A stretch of DNA of 64,000 nt from JAWPMV01 sp039819665 (GTDB lineage Bacteria; Bacteroidota; Bacteroidia; J057). Shown piece after piece: positions 43,767 through 55,300 of this stretch (position 1 is the first letter of the stretch; each line of letters opens with the position of its first letter). The notes under the pieces are model-generated. The model had not been told where the DNA came from and did no database searches. It worked only from the letters and a program-made list of their open reading frames with translations. The stretch spans positions 1 through 64,000 of the forward strand of contig JBCBRM010000047.1 in NCBI GenBank assembly GCA_039819665.1, given 5' to 3'. Position numbers and translations under genes: made by a program.

Positions 43767-46217
43767 ATGAACTTTATTAAGCTACTGTCACACTATATTT
43801 CCGCATTCTTACTTATTTTTTGCATCTTTCAAACAAGCACTCTCCATGGGCAATGTGTCGACAATTTTCCCTATAAGGAAAATTTTGATGCGGGTCCCGG
43901 AGGATGGGTAGCTGGTCCGGCAGCAAATTCCTGGAGTCTGGGTACCCCCGCTAAAGTTATTATCAATTCGGCCTCTTCGGCCCCTAACAGCTGGATTACC
44001 GGAACCCTTTTTAGCTCCTACCCTAATAATGCAGATATTTACGTAGAAAGTCCCTGTTTCGACTTCAGCAACGTTGCTAATCCCTACATTTCAATGAATG
44101 TATGGTGGGAATCGGAAGCAGGAGAAGATGGTGCCGTTTTGGTTTCTTCTATTGATGGAGGAAATACCTGGCAAAGGGTAGGAAATTTCATTGATCCAGT
44201 CAACTGGTACAATGACAATAGTATAGATGGAAGTTTTCTCGGGGGACCTCCTTGTGGATCATTCATTGGATGGGCCGGAAGAGTGATCACGGGAAATGGA
44301 AGCCAAAGATATGTATTGGCACAAAGACCACTCACAGGACTTGCCGGTCAACCCAATGTCAAGTTACGGCTCTGTTTTGCATCAAATATCACCCTCAATT
44401 CTGATGGATTTGCCTTCGATGATGTCCTCATTGCCGATGTACCTATCATAGAATTGGGTCCCGATCAAAATGTCTGTTTTGGAGATACTGTCCAGCTGAC
44501 GGCCTGTGATCCGAGAGCCCTTGAATATCAATGGAACACCTCCCCAGTTGACACCCTTTGTGAACTCACGGCTTTGGCTACCTTTGAGTACATCGTTCAG
44601 GTTACCGATACAAATGGATTCATCATTCGTGATACCATGGATCTATTTGTATCTCCTACTGATGTAGTTCTACCCCCTGACCAATTACTCTGTCCGGGAG
44701 ACACCTTGCAATTGGATGCAGGCAATGCCGGAGCCAATCATCAATGGCTACCGGGAGGACAAAATACCCAAACCATAGATGTGACAGAAACGGGGAATTA
44801 TAAAGTTACCGTATCAGACAATTTTGGTTGCGTCAAAGAGGACTCTATAGATGTCCTGATAGATTTTGTGCCGGATGTTGAATTGGGGAATGATACAACC
44901 ATTTGTATCGGCGAATCCTTACTTCTGGATGCAGGAGCCTCCAATCCCGGTACCGTTTACGCATGGAATTTCAACGGGGCAAACACCCAAACCATATTTG
45001 TATCCGCACCTCAGCAATATGTAGTAGTAGTAACCACTGCTGCCAATTGTGTGGCTACAGATTCAATTGATGTTGGAGTTTCCCTAACCCCTGTGGTTGA
45101 TCTTGGAGCAGATAGAAATGAATGTGGCACTTTTACCCTGGATGCACAAAATCCAGGTTCTACCTATCTCTGGTCTTCAGGAGAAACCACGCAAACTGTA
45201 ACGAAAACAGGAAGTGGAACTTTCTGGGTTCGAGTAACTAATGCAGATGGTTGTTCTGATGCAGATACCGTTACCATAGGACAAGGAACAATTCCTCCGG
45301 TTGATTTAGGAGCTGATCCAGTGATCTGTAACGGAAGCTCAGCAACTCTTGACCTTATGCTCAATGGATTTGATTACTTCTGGTCAACCGGCGAGACTAC
45401 ACGTAGCATTTCCGTAAATACTCCAGGCGTAGTTGTCGGACGGGTAAGAAATGCAGATGGTTGTGAATCTATTGACTCTGTAACAGTAATCCAGTCTCCG
45501 CTGGTAGTAGAATTAGGACCTGACCTCTTAATCTGTAACGGAGATAGTACCCAATTGAATGCCGGTAATACAGGAGTCAGTTATCTTTGGAATACAGGAG
45601 AAATGGATGCCATCATCTTCGCCGAAACAGGTGGAATTTATTCTGTTGAAGTCACGGGTCCACAAGGATGTGTTGCCAGGGATACCATCACCCTTACGGC
45701 CCAACCGGATTTCATAGCTGATTTCTCTGGCCCAGATTCTGCTGAACTGTTTGAGTCGATTCAATTTATGGACGAAAGTATAGGCAATCCCGATGCCTGG
45801 TTTTGGGAATTTGGAGATGGTTTGAGTTCAACAGATCAGAATCCTATGCATGCTTATCAGTCTATCAATACCTTCGAGGTCTGTTTGACGGTCAGAGAGG
45901 GTGTTTGTGAAAATGTAGTATGCAAAGAGATAATAGTTGAGATCTTTACCGGAATTGAAGAAGAGCTCGGGCTGGAACTCAATATCTTCCCTAATCCTAA
46001 TCAGGGGAGATTTAAGATCGATATTAGCCTACCTCAATTCCATTATATATCCTACAAACTTCTGGATATAAGTGGGAGAGAAGTTTACCGAAAAGATTTA
46101 GGGGCATCTGCCTTCCTTAGTGAAGAAGTTTCAATCCCCGGACTTAGATCAGGTTTATACTTACTTGAACTACAGGTCGGAGAAGCCCTGGTTTATCGAA
46201 AGGTGATGATTCAATAA
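43767..46217 (+). CDS. T9SS-secreted adhesin with MAM-like, Ig-like repeats and PKD domain
   Basis: An 816-residue secreted protein with a signal peptide (ends LHGQ). Residues 30-225 are a jelly-roll domain like MAM/cleaved-adhesin types (SPCFDFSNVANPYISMNVWW). From about 230 to 650 there are six Ig-like repeats beginning with LG-D-x-x-x-C-x-G (for example ELGPDQNVCFGDTVQLTAC and DLGADPVICNGSSATLDL). Residues about 652-730 are a PKD domain (WFWEFGDGLSSTDQNPMHAY). The last 80 residues are a T9SS type A sorting domain (NIFPNPNQGRFKIDI, SGREVYRKDL, GLYLLELQ). It is probably displayed at the surface for adhesion or gliding. ATG start. Confidence 0.88.
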   Translation: MNFIKLLSHYISAFLLIFCIFQTSTLHGQCVDNFPYKENFDAGPGGWVAGPAANSWSLGTPAKVIINSASSAPNSWITGTLFSSYPNNADIYVESPCFDFSNVANPYISMNVWWESEAGEDGAVLVSSIDGGNTWQRVGNFIDPVNWYNDNSIDGSFLGGPPCGSFIGWAGRVITGNGSQRYVLAQRPLTGLAGQPNVKLRLCFASNITLNSDGFAFDDVLIADVPIIELGPDQNVCFGDTVQLTACDPRALEYQWNTSPVDTLCELTALATFEYIVQVTDTNGFIIRDTMDLFVSPTDVVLPPDQLLCPGDTLQLDAGNAGANHQWLPGGQNTQTIDVTETGNYKVTVSDNFGCVKEDSIDVLIDFVPDVELGNDTTICIGESLLLDAGASNPGTVYAWNFNGANTQTIFVSAPQQYVVVVTTAANCVATDSIDVGVSLTPVVDLGADRNECGTFTLDAQNPGSTYLWSSGETTQTVTKTGSGTFWVRVTNADGCSDADTVTIGQGTIPPVDLGADPVICNGSSATLDLMLNGFDYFWSTGETTRSISVNTPGVVVGRVRNADGCESIDSVTVIQSPLVVELGPDLLICNGDSTQLNAGNTGVSYLWNTGEMDAIIFAETGGIYSVEVTGPQGCVARDTITLTAQPDFIADFSGPDSAELFESIQFMDESIGNPDAWFWEFGDGLSSTDQNPMHAYQSINTFEVCLTVREGVCENVVCKEIIVEIFTGIEEELGLELNIFPNPNQGRFKIDISLPQFHYISYKLLDISGREVYRKDLGASAFLSEEVSIPGLRSGLYLLELQVGEALVYRKVMIQ

Positions 46218-46302
46218 AAATATCAAAAGAATATAGGGGCCTATTTAGGTCGCCTTTTCATATTTTTACTTCTTAAAAAATAGGCTTGAGGATTTAGATA
46301 AA

Positions 46303-46710
46303 TCAAGTAAGAGCTGCCTTTCTTGCCTTCATTCGCCCCAGGAAAGTTAGGGCAAGAAAACCCATAAAGAGCTCAATTATTAAAGAGATTATCAGGATTT
46401 CGGAAGGCATTCCATCTATAATAACACTAAACAACCTCCCTAATCCATAAGAAAGATACAGGAGACAACTCAGAAGAAGAGAAGTAAATTTCCAGCTTTC
46501 TTTAAAAATTCCAGCCAGCATCAACAAAGCTGAAAAAAGGATCCCTGCTCCACCTGCACGGGTTTCACTAAATAGATTTACATTATCTCCAAGAATGATT
46601 TGTGATCCAGCATGAAATTGAACAGGAGAAAAAAGCAAACCGGCACCAATAAATATACCGATGATACTGCTCAGAACTAAAAAGGTCTTTATTGCTTTGG
46701 GATTATTCAT
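46303..46710 (-). CDS. DUF4345 membrane protein
   Basis: A 135-residue protein with four hydrophobic segments. The SETRAGGAGILFSALLMLAG motif and overall size match DUF4345. No known function. ATG 46710. It lies between the T9SS adhesin (convergent) and HMG-CoA reductase (same strand, 111 bases upstream). Confidence 0.75.
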   Translation of the reverse strand: MNNPKAIKTFLVLSSIIGIFIGAGLLFSPVQFHAGSQIILGDNVNLFSETRAGGAGILFSALLMLAGIFKESWKFTSLLLSCLLYLSYGLGRLFSVIIDGMPSEILIISLIIELFMGFLALTFLGRMKARKAALT

Positions 46711-46821
46711 ATGTATTAGGATTAATAATTTGTACTAATACAAAGATGAAGCAATCGGCCCAATGAGATTTGTTTTAACGGGATTTAGATTTGTTCGAAA
46801 AATAATTTTAAGGAAAAATAT

Positions 46822-47988
46822 TTAGCGATTTCTTCCATAGCTTTCATGGCTACTCACCCATTCATCAGCTATGATAGCGCCACTCAAGGATAGTTCCCCA
46901 CATAAAACTGTCGCGGCAATTATTTCTGCGAGTTTATTTACTTTGTCTTTTCCAAAGCAGCCCATCACATCCAAACATTCCTTCTGGGTGGCTAAACCGG
47001 TGCCCCCACCATAAGTAGCGACAATCAAAGCAGGAATGGTGATAGACAAATAGTAATCGCCATTCTCCCGAATCTCCCCATGTAAAATTCCTGCAGAACT
47101 CTCAGCCACATTTGCCACATCCTGACCGGTCGCAATGAAGATAGCGGTGATCCCATTTGCCGAATGAGAGCCATTATTTACAGAGCCCGAAAGCATACTT
47201 CCTACATTTGAAAGTTGACGTTGGTAGTGCATCGCCTTTGCGGTAGTCCCCAGATTCTCTTCCACCAATTTTGCCGGTAAAACTATCTCCGCTACGACTC
47301 GCTTACCTCTGGAATTAAGTGTATTTACCTGAGAATGTTTTTTATCGGTATCAAAATTAGCAGCCAGAGAAAAATGTCTAAGTCCTTCAAGTCCTTGACT
47401 CAACATCCAGTTACAGGCTTTATGGGCTGCACGAGTAACCATATTCTGACCAGCGGCATCTCCAGTAGTGAAATTGAAGCGTAGCCACCTCAGATTTCCA
47501 GCCGAATATTGTTCAATATCCCTTAGCTTACCCACGGAAGTAGTTTCTTCTGCCTTTGCTTTTATCTGCTCAAAATTCGCATCTACCCATTCCCCAAATT
47601 TCTTTCCATAACGTGCATTTTCAAATACAAAAATGGGAGCACGTTGCATGGCATCATCCACCACGGTAGTAGTGATGCCCCCGGCAAGTCGAGTCAACTT
47701 CATACCTCGATTATAACTAGCTACTAAGGTCCCTTCAGTTGTAGCCATGGGAACATAGAAATCTCCCAGCGCATATTCACCATTTACCATTAATGGACCT
47801 GCAAAACCGATGGGGACCTGAGCCACTCCACTGAAATTTTCAATATTTCCGGGAAGGATGCCGGGATCAAATGAATAAGAAGAAAGATGGGTGAGATCTG
47901 CCTGACTTTGTTCCTGAATGAATTCTTGTCGCTTGGCAGCCATTTCACGTGTATAGTCGTTTTCTTTGGATCGAGGTAGTTTCGCCAT
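46822..47988 (-). CDS. Hydroxymethylglutaryl-CoA reductase
   Basis: A 388-residue cytoplasmic HMG-CoA reductase. MATTEGTLVAS (Glu85), TGDAAGQNM (Asp177) and a C-terminal SHESYGRNR (His381) match the catalytic residues; GTGLATQKECLDVMG binds the cofactor. The C-terminal form resembles the class I (SHMxxNRS) end rather than class II, without an N-terminal membrane domain. It makes mevalonate for isoprenoids, so this organism likely uses the mevalonate route, as some Bacteroidota do. ATG start. The homoserine kinase gene is divergent on the other side. Confidence 0.93.
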   Translation of the reverse strand: MAKLPRSKENDYTREMAAKRQEFIQEQSQADLTHLSSYSFDPGILPGNIENFSGVAQVPIGFAGPLMVNGEYALGDFYVPMATTEGTLVASYNRGMKLTRLAGGITTTVVDDAMQRAPIFVFENARYGKKFGEWVDANFEQIKAKAEETTSVGKLRDIEQYSAGNLRWLRFNFTTGDAAGQNMVTRAAHKACNWMLSQGLEGLRHFSLAANFDTDKKHSQVNTLNSRGKRVVAEIVLPAKLVEENLGTTAKAMHYQRQLSNVGSMLSGSVNNGSHSANGITAIFIATGQDVANVAESSAGILHGEIRENGDYYLSITIPALIVATYGGGTGLATQKECLDVMGCFGKDKVNKLAEIIAATVLCGELSLSGAIIADEWVSSHESYGRNR

Positions 47989-48019
47989 GTTTATAATTAT
48001 GATTTGCTAAAAAAGACAT

Positions 48020-48048
48020 TTGCCCACTGAAAACAAAAAATAGCTTTG
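48020..48048 (+). promoter_or_regulatory. Promoter for homoserine kinase
   Basis: TTG (48020-48022), 18 bases, TAGCTTTG (48041-48048): exact fit to the Bacteroidota consensus. Transcription would start near 48054, leaving a leader of about 100 bases that contains a 24-codon open frame (48072-48146). Confidence 0.6.
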
Positions 48049-48156
48049 TAGCTATATCCAGGGAATCTAATATGATGAAGCAGATTAGTTTTTTGTATCC
48101 ATTCCTTTTTCTAACTTGCCGCGATTTTTCCCTGCCCTCGGGATAAAGACTGAATT

Positions 48157-49092
48157 ATGAAAAATGAAGTACATGTATTTGCACCGGCCAGTGTTGCAAA
48201 TGTAGCCTGTGGATTTGATACCCTGGGATTTTCTCTGCAAAGACCCGGGGATGACGTTATTGTGCGCTTTTCCGATACACCGGGCTTAAGAATCACAAAA
48301 ATCCTGGGAGATGAAGGCAAACTTCCGCTTGAAGCTGAGAAAAACACTGCAGGCGTAGCCGCCCTTTCCCTGATGAAACAACTTGATTTGAATATCGGGG
48401 TTGAAATGGAAATTCATAAGGGAATACCCATTGGAAGTGGACTCGGCTCTAGTGCTTGTAGTGCGGTAGCAGGTGCCATGGCCATAAATGAATTGCTGGA
48501 AAGACCCTTGAGTAAGCAAGAACTATTGCCACATGCGCTAGAGGGAGAAGCAATTGCCAGTGGTGGGGATATTCATGCAGATAATGTCGGCCCTTGTCTT
48601 TTGGGGGGCATGCAATTAGTGAGAAGCAACCTTGAGTTTGATGTAATCAATATTCCCACACCCAAAGATCTCTATGCGGCCGTAGTCTTGCCAGAACTAG
48701 AAATCCTGACAGTGGAGGCGAGAAATATCCTTCGAAAAGAAATCCCAATGAAAGAAGCTATTACCCAATGGGGTAATGTGGGAGGAATTGTGGCTGGCTT
48801 GATGCAGGGGGATTATGCCTTGATCGGAAGATCCCTGCATGATGTAATTGTGGAACCCTACCGGGCAAAACTGATTCCTGGATTTTATGAGGTAAAAGAA
48901 GCTGCTTTGAGCCAGGAAGCTTTGGGTTGTAGCATCTCTGGCGCAGGCCCCTCCATATTTGCGCTTTGTGAAGGCGATGAAACTGCCTTTAAAGTAGGGA
49001 TCGCCATGCAACAAGCTTTCCAGCGCAGGGGCATAGCTGCCCAAAGATTTATTTCTACCATAAATACTCACGGAGCTCAAAGGATAAAATAA
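48157..49092 (+). CDS. thrB: Homoserine kinase
   Basis: A 311-residue GHMP kinase that phosphorylates homoserine in threonine synthesis. FAPASVANVACGFDTLGFSL is the N-terminal family block; PIGSGLGSSACSAVAGAM (from about residue 90) is the phosphate-binding loop; CSISGAGPSIFAL is the third GHMP motif. ATG start. The companion thrA and thrC are not visible; downstream is a tiny membrane-protein gene. Confidence 0.93.
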   Translation: MKNEVHVFAPASVANVACGFDTLGFSLQRPGDDVIVRFSDTPGLRITKILGDEGKLPLEAEKNTAGVAALSLMKQLDLNIGVEMEIHKGIPIGSGLGSSACSAVAGAMAINELLERPLSKQELLPHALEGEAIASGGDIHADNVGPCLLGGMQLVRSNLEFDVINIPTPKDLYAAVVLPELEILTVEARNILRKEIPMKEAITQWGNVGGIVAGLMQGDYALIGRSLHDVIVEPYRAKLIPGFYEVKEAALSQEALGCSISGAGPSIFALCEGDETAFKVGIAMQQAFQRRGIAAQRFISTINTHGAQRIK

Positions 49093-49144
49093 GCCAGGGG
49101 GTGACATCGTTTATATTGTACGTCTAAAGAGAAAAGCCTGCAAT

Positions 49145-49273
49145 ATGAATAGGGAAATATTACCAAAAGAAAGAAAAACAGAGCCTGTACAAAAAGGTCC
49201 TGATGCAGAATTATTTATCTACCTGGCTTTGGCTGCGGCCTCAGTCTTTCTTCTGATTATTAGTTTCAGTTAA
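49145..49273 (+). CDS. 42-residue single-pass membrane protein, hypothetical
   Basis: ATG 49145 to TAA 49271. Sequence is basic at the start (MNREILPKERKT) with one hydrophobic helix (AELFIYLALAAASVFLLIIS). It lies 52 bases after thrB, in the same direction, and before a terminator. Composition and the neat placement suggest a real small protein, but no homologue can be named. Confidence 0.4.
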   Translation: MNREILPKERKTEPVQKGPDAELFIYLALAAASVFLLIISFS

Positions 49274-49300
49274 AAAAAATCGCCGCATACTTGCGGCGAT
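49272..49300 (-). terminator. Terminator of the first giant surface-protein gene
   Basis: A perfect 9-base stem ATCGCCGCA/TGCGGCGAT (49279-49287 and 49292-49300), 4-base loop, followed on the minus strand by eight T (49279-49272). It lies 39 bases after the stop of the gene at 49340. It overlaps the end of the small plus-strand gene. Confidence 0.85.
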
Positions 49301-49339
49301 CACACACATACAGCAAACTGCTTCTCTCAATTATCACAC

Positions 49340-52300
49340 TTATTTTACAATCAGCTTGTGGGTGTAGCATCTGTCAAAAGGATCATAAGCCCTTACCAGA
49401 TACATGCCTGCCCCGAGCCTCTCTTTCTCAAGCACAAAGGATGTTGCTTCAGGATTTTTCTCCCTCAATTTTCGTCCATCAAGATCATAGATTTCATACC
49501 GATCAATATCAACTCGCAATCTCGGATCCTCCTTATATCGAATTTCAATCTGACTTTCATCCACTAGAGGATTAGGACTGATCCATAGTTCCAATAAATT
49601 CTGTGCAGATAATTCCTCCAGACTGCTAATCCGGTTGACTACCGAATTGGTTTGGATAAAGGCATTGAAATCAAACTGTATGGATGCCCGGTTTTCAATT
49701 AAACTTCCGACTGCCAATCCCTTTTGTGGCTGGATTTGAAATTTCACGAAACCATGGCTGCCCGCTTCGTTTGCATTAGAATCTGGCAAAAAGATTCGGT
49801 CAAAGGTAAAACGCAATACCCGATCTTCGGATATGGCATAATCAAACGCATGACTGGCTCCCAGGATTTTCAAACTGGCCAGATCCAGGTTTTCTGAGAT
49901 GCTGTCTTCAATTACCACGCGGGTTGCGAAATAGTTGCCTACGTTTTGGAAACGGATTTTATAAATAAGGCTGTCACTTTCCAGTATATTTCCTTCCGGA
50001 CTTACTAGAATATCGTTGGGATCTACAGCCCCCACAATTTCGTTTACATCGACTGTAAGATTATTCGCGAGGTTACAATCGTCAGGAGGATTCCTGAAGT
50101 AGGACCTACACTCAGCCATTTTGCCAATTGTAGCATCAACAGAAACTGAATCCTGAATCATGATGGTCCGTTGGTCCATGGAAGTAAGCGTACCTACATA
50201 CCAGACGTATTCTGTATAATCGCTGTAAACAGTTTTCTCATCCCAATTCACATCCGCCGACTGGACCACGATGTCATTGTCGAATTCTACCACTAACTCC
50301 AGACTATCTGCTGCAATAGCGCCTCTATTGAGGTAGGATACCGCATAAGTGTTTACAAAGCCTCTCCTCAAAGCCGTGCTGGACAGATAGGTCAGCAGAT
50401 CCGGCTTTGAGCATGCCGCTTGCATAGGAAAATCTTTGCCACAGAAGGACAAGGAGCCAGATCTATTGGCACTTTCATATACAATGGTATGTGCAAGTGT
50501 ACAATTTTGCGTTGCCGTCCAGTCTGAATTGGAAGCAGTCGAAACGGTATAGGTTCCATACTGACGATAGATGCGGTATTCTCCGGAGTCATTGGTCGTC
50601 ACATATTTGGGCCCGGGAAGTACTTCCAGCAACATATTGGGAATGCCAGCTTCCCCGCTATCCTGTACACAATTTTGATTGGCATCATAAAAAACGACCC
50701 CACAAATTTCCGCTCCGTCGGCTTCTACAATGGTTTGGCAATCATCTGTTTGCACATTGGTCAGGACTTGTTCAAAACCCGAGGGCCAATCAATAACAAT
50801 AGAATCTATGTTTTGAGCATTCCCTAACCCAAAATATGCATTTAAGCTGGATTGACCACTGGAACCACCCCCACTCTGGCTACTGATTTCGCGGGTTTGC
50901 CAGATGCTAGTGCCGTTTACATTAGCTTTCAATCGAATCCTTGCGCCTATTGCAGAGCGATTTGATCTTACGCCCTGCAATTCGATGCATTTCCAGCTAA
51001 TGCAAGGATTCGCATCATTGGTGTAGAGGGTATTATTCTGATCTCCCTGGTTAGCGAGGAACAAATCTAAATCTCCATCTCTGTCATAATCAGCGCTGCC
51101 TACTGCCATGGTATTTTCATTATCCCCGTCAAATAGTTCACTTTTTCGGAAACTCCCATCCCCATTATTCACGTAGAAGAAATTTTTGAAACCTGCATTA
51201 TTTCCAACGAACAAATCGAGGTAGCCATCTTTATTCATATCCAGCCAAACACTTCCATGAGAATGCCCGCCATCAGTAGCGATGATAGAAGAGGTGTTTT
51301 TGGTGAAAGAGCCGTCACCATTGTTGGTATACAGAAAGTTGTTTTCACCTCCGGCATTCGCGACAAATAGATCCATGTCTCCATCATTGTCATAATCTCC
51401 CCAGGAAGAACCGGTTGATTTCCCTCCATCATTCACAATATCTCCGGCCGTAATTTTGCTAAATTGACCATTCCCTTCATTGTGGTAAAGGGAATTATTG
51501 TCTCCCCGGTCATTTGGAACAAATAAATCTTGTAGACCGTCATTGTCATAGTCTGCCCAGGTAGCACCTATGGAAAATTTGGCCTCCAATGCTATATCAT
51601 TGTTGGTAGCCCGACTAAAGCTGCCGTTTCCATCATTATGATACACCTGATTGTAGCGAGTCGGCATATAATCGGAGACGAAAAGGTCCAGAAATCCATC
51701 GTTATCATAGTCCACCCAGACAGCATTGTGACAATAGCCCTGGTAATCACTCAAATCCCCAATATTATCTCTTCGGTTAAAGGTCCCATCGCCCATGTTT
51801 TCGTACAGATAATTGCTAGCCCGAACATTATTGGCTACAAAAAGATCCTGATCTCCATCATTATCATAATCTCCCCAGCTCGCTCCAGCTGCGGAACCCA
51901 AATCCGTGAGTATTGAGCCTAAATTACTTGCCTCAGTGAACTGGCCATTTCCATTATTAGTATAAATTTTACTGCTTTCCCAATGATTGTATTCTCCCAC
52001 AAAGAGGTCCTCAAACCCATCTCCGTTATAATCCCCCCATGCAACTGACCAATTGTTACCAGAAGCATCTGTAAGTCCAGCGATTTGGGTTTTAGTAATC
52101 CGAAGATTTACATCGTAGGGAACACTTACAGAGGGAAGTTCATCTCCACAAGAGGCGAAGGAAGTCGTTGAAAACCTAATTAAATCACCTGCCTTATAGT
52201 CCACTTCATTTTTCACCCGAAAGGCTATTTTTACACGATTCTTTGAGGTATTTGTTATCCCTACTAAACCTTCATTGGCGATTTCAGCTATTTCATTGTT

Positions 52301-55300
52301 GACATCTACTTCAAAGCTGTTTCCTGATAAGACAGGATCATTCATGGGACCCCAGTTCCCACTCAGGGGATATAAAATCTGAGTGGTTCCAGGTACAAGG
52401 CTCATGGAATTCCCACTTGGCAATTGAACGTCAAGTTTGATGTCATTTACATACCCCTGCTTTACACTCGCGAGTTCCACTTCGATATCTGTGTAGATTT
52501 CACAATTGAGGTTTTCACGTACTCCACTAAGTCTCATTTGCAATTGCGCATCCTCGGGATCAACCTGAAGTGCAAGGCTCGTATAGCTACAGGCAAAGTC
52601 AGCGAAATTGGCTGGGAAGGCAGAACACTCATAACCCGCATCTACAAAGATGGAAGTAGGAGCGCAAGCCGAATAATTTGCTTTAATTAAATACGTCTTT
52701 GTCTGGCCGGAGGAAATACTGCCGATTCGATAGATGTCCCCATTCAACTGTAGGCTATCGCGTGAGCTTTCGTCTATAACTGCATTGATCGTAACGTCTT
52801 GATTAGGAATTCTTAAATGCATCCAGCTATTATCAACTCCTGCCCCATTGGGTTTCACTTTTACGGTCCAGCTAATTTCTTTTTGCAAACCATCGATAGA
52901 AGGTGTAGGAGTAGTCAGTTGGAGATTGGCAGGGGAAAACTTGATCCGATCAGGATTACTTTCGTACCATTCCGTCTCATTTCCAGATAAGAAGTCCGAC
53001 TCCTGAAAAGTAAACTTCCAATCCACATCCTGATAGGTATTTTCCGGCACATCGCAGGAAGGAGCTAATTCTACGTAAAATGTTCCCCTAAATCCATCAT
53101 CACTTAGGAGAAGGTTTCCTCCATAGCCGTCAAAATATTGCTCCAAGTCAAAGAAATAGGTATTGCCTGAAACAGAATCAATTTGAATACCATTTTGAGT
53201 CTGGGTAGAACTGGCATTTGTATACCGAGTTCTACGGTGGCGGAGATAAATATTTTGAACTGAATAATGATCGGGTATGGTAAATTGAGCTTGCTTCACA
53301 TGTGCCCAATAACGGTATTCATACGGGAATAGGTTTCCCCCATTGTAATTAGAGCAACAATCCCCAATGCTCAATTTAAAGTCCTGATTGATGACTTTAG
53401 AACAGGCATTGACCGTAAAATTATTGGCTTTTTCATTGATGAAATAGTAGCCAATCAGGGTAAATCGCCCTCCCCAATTGTTACAGGAATAGCGTTGACC
53501 TGAAGATGGGTTTGCAACCTGACTAATATAGAGGTCGTTATCAACATCTACTTGCATAACGTCTCCTCCTATATTGCCTGTTACTTTGTAATCGACATTT
53601 AGCCAGACAGAATCCTGATCATCAAATTCAAAATTGTTAAAGGCTCCACATTGGGCTTCCAAAACAGAGGGACTAAAATCGTAAAAGAAAGTTCTGGTCT
53701 GGCCTTGATCCGAGTAGCTAATGGCAACATGAGAACAGGAAATATAACTGGAGTTGGAATAATCGTAAACTACCAGTTCTGCTCGAATCGGGCTCAGATT
53801 GACGCCCTTTTCAATGCTTGAGCTTGCATACCCAAATCGCCAATTGGTATTTGAAGATGCGGATTTCACCCGCCCCTTAAACACAGCCTGTAAGGTATCC
53901 CCCACCATCGCTCGTTTATCTCTTACTTTTGTCATATCGAGACTTCCTCCACTATCTGGCCTACCATCCTGGTTGTTATCTGCAGTTCCAAAGCTGCTTC
54001 GATTTATGGTGTATGCATTGAAAGCAATTCCTTCCGTACAAGCGCCTGGACATTTTATTTCAGTACTTGTGATTTCAGAACATAGGAAAGGCATGGAACA
54101 GCCACTAATACAAGTTGTATCCGGTATATATTTTATATCCATACTCAGCTGCACCTCATTGGACCCCTGTGGCAAGCCTACACAATCGGCCATAAGATTA
54201 AGCTGAATTTCTGATTTAGGGAGATTAAATGGAGCTGGATGAGGATATTTTGCAGTCAGAATGCGGCTACTATTGTCATAACTCACAGACATAGGTGTCC
54301 AAGTATTGACTCCGCTACTAAAACTAAGGTCTGCTGAATTTGCACTCCAGCTAAGCCCCAGTGGTATGGTAAAATTCACTTCATAGTGTGCGCCGTTTCC
54401 TTTAGGAAACTCATTTTTGAAACTGGAGATCGTAAATAAGTACTGGCCTTCTTGCCCATCCGCTAAATCCGAAGGACTTTCTACAAAGGAAGTCATTTGG
54501 CCACGGGAATCATTTTCTCCTAGCTGATTCTTACTTTCAGCAATCGTTTGGCAAATGTCTTCGTAGGAAACCTCCGCTTTCCATCCGTTGTTAGTTTCGT
54601 TGTTACATACATTTACACATAAGTTGATGGTACTCCAGTATACAACTATCTCATCCCCACTTTCCATATCTGGTAAAGAGAGTTTCATTCTTCCGATAGG
54701 ATCGGCACCTAGGGCTGAATATATGCCACTGTTATTCGTATTCCAGACTTGTACAGGCGATATTTTTAAGGCTGAGCCTCCATTGAGGCTATAGGTAATC
54801 GAGGACGTATCAATCTTTGAAAAGATGTTTTGGTTATATCCTCCTCCTGTAGACTTATAGATGTCTAACAAGACCTCAACGGCTTTACCGCTACCATTAT
54901 TTACCAAACTCACTTCCTGTATATTTGGATTGGATGGGCCATAACAGGCATCTTGAGCAGATTGAGTGGAAAGAGCTAGGTTTGGGAGTAGTAAATTGAT
55001 GCTAATATTAGCGTTCATCGTCGCATCCACAATCGTATTTCCTTCACAAGACCAGCCTGCATGAATGCTGGAGCTTATGGTATTTGCCTCACAACCTGAG
55101 ACAGCAATCGTTTCTGTGAATTCAAGGCTTTCATTGGTATCAAAGAAGGAATCCCCATCCCCGATATTCATGAAGTCGTTTCCACTGAAAAATATAGTAT
55201 CCTTTGAAGCATTGATACTCCCTAAGGAAGTTGAAATCAATTCAATACCGGCAGCATGAGTATCCGAAATGAAGAAGGAGGATAGTTTACCATTTCCACC

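Noticed and set aside
46236..46275. Possible terminator after the T9SS adhesin
   Set aside because: The stem has several mismatches and the T-rich stretch is not adjacent; too weak to list.
47943..47958. parS-like TTCACGTG
   Set aside because: Only the central eight bases fit the 16-base parS palindrome, and it lies in the coding region of HMG-CoA reductase.
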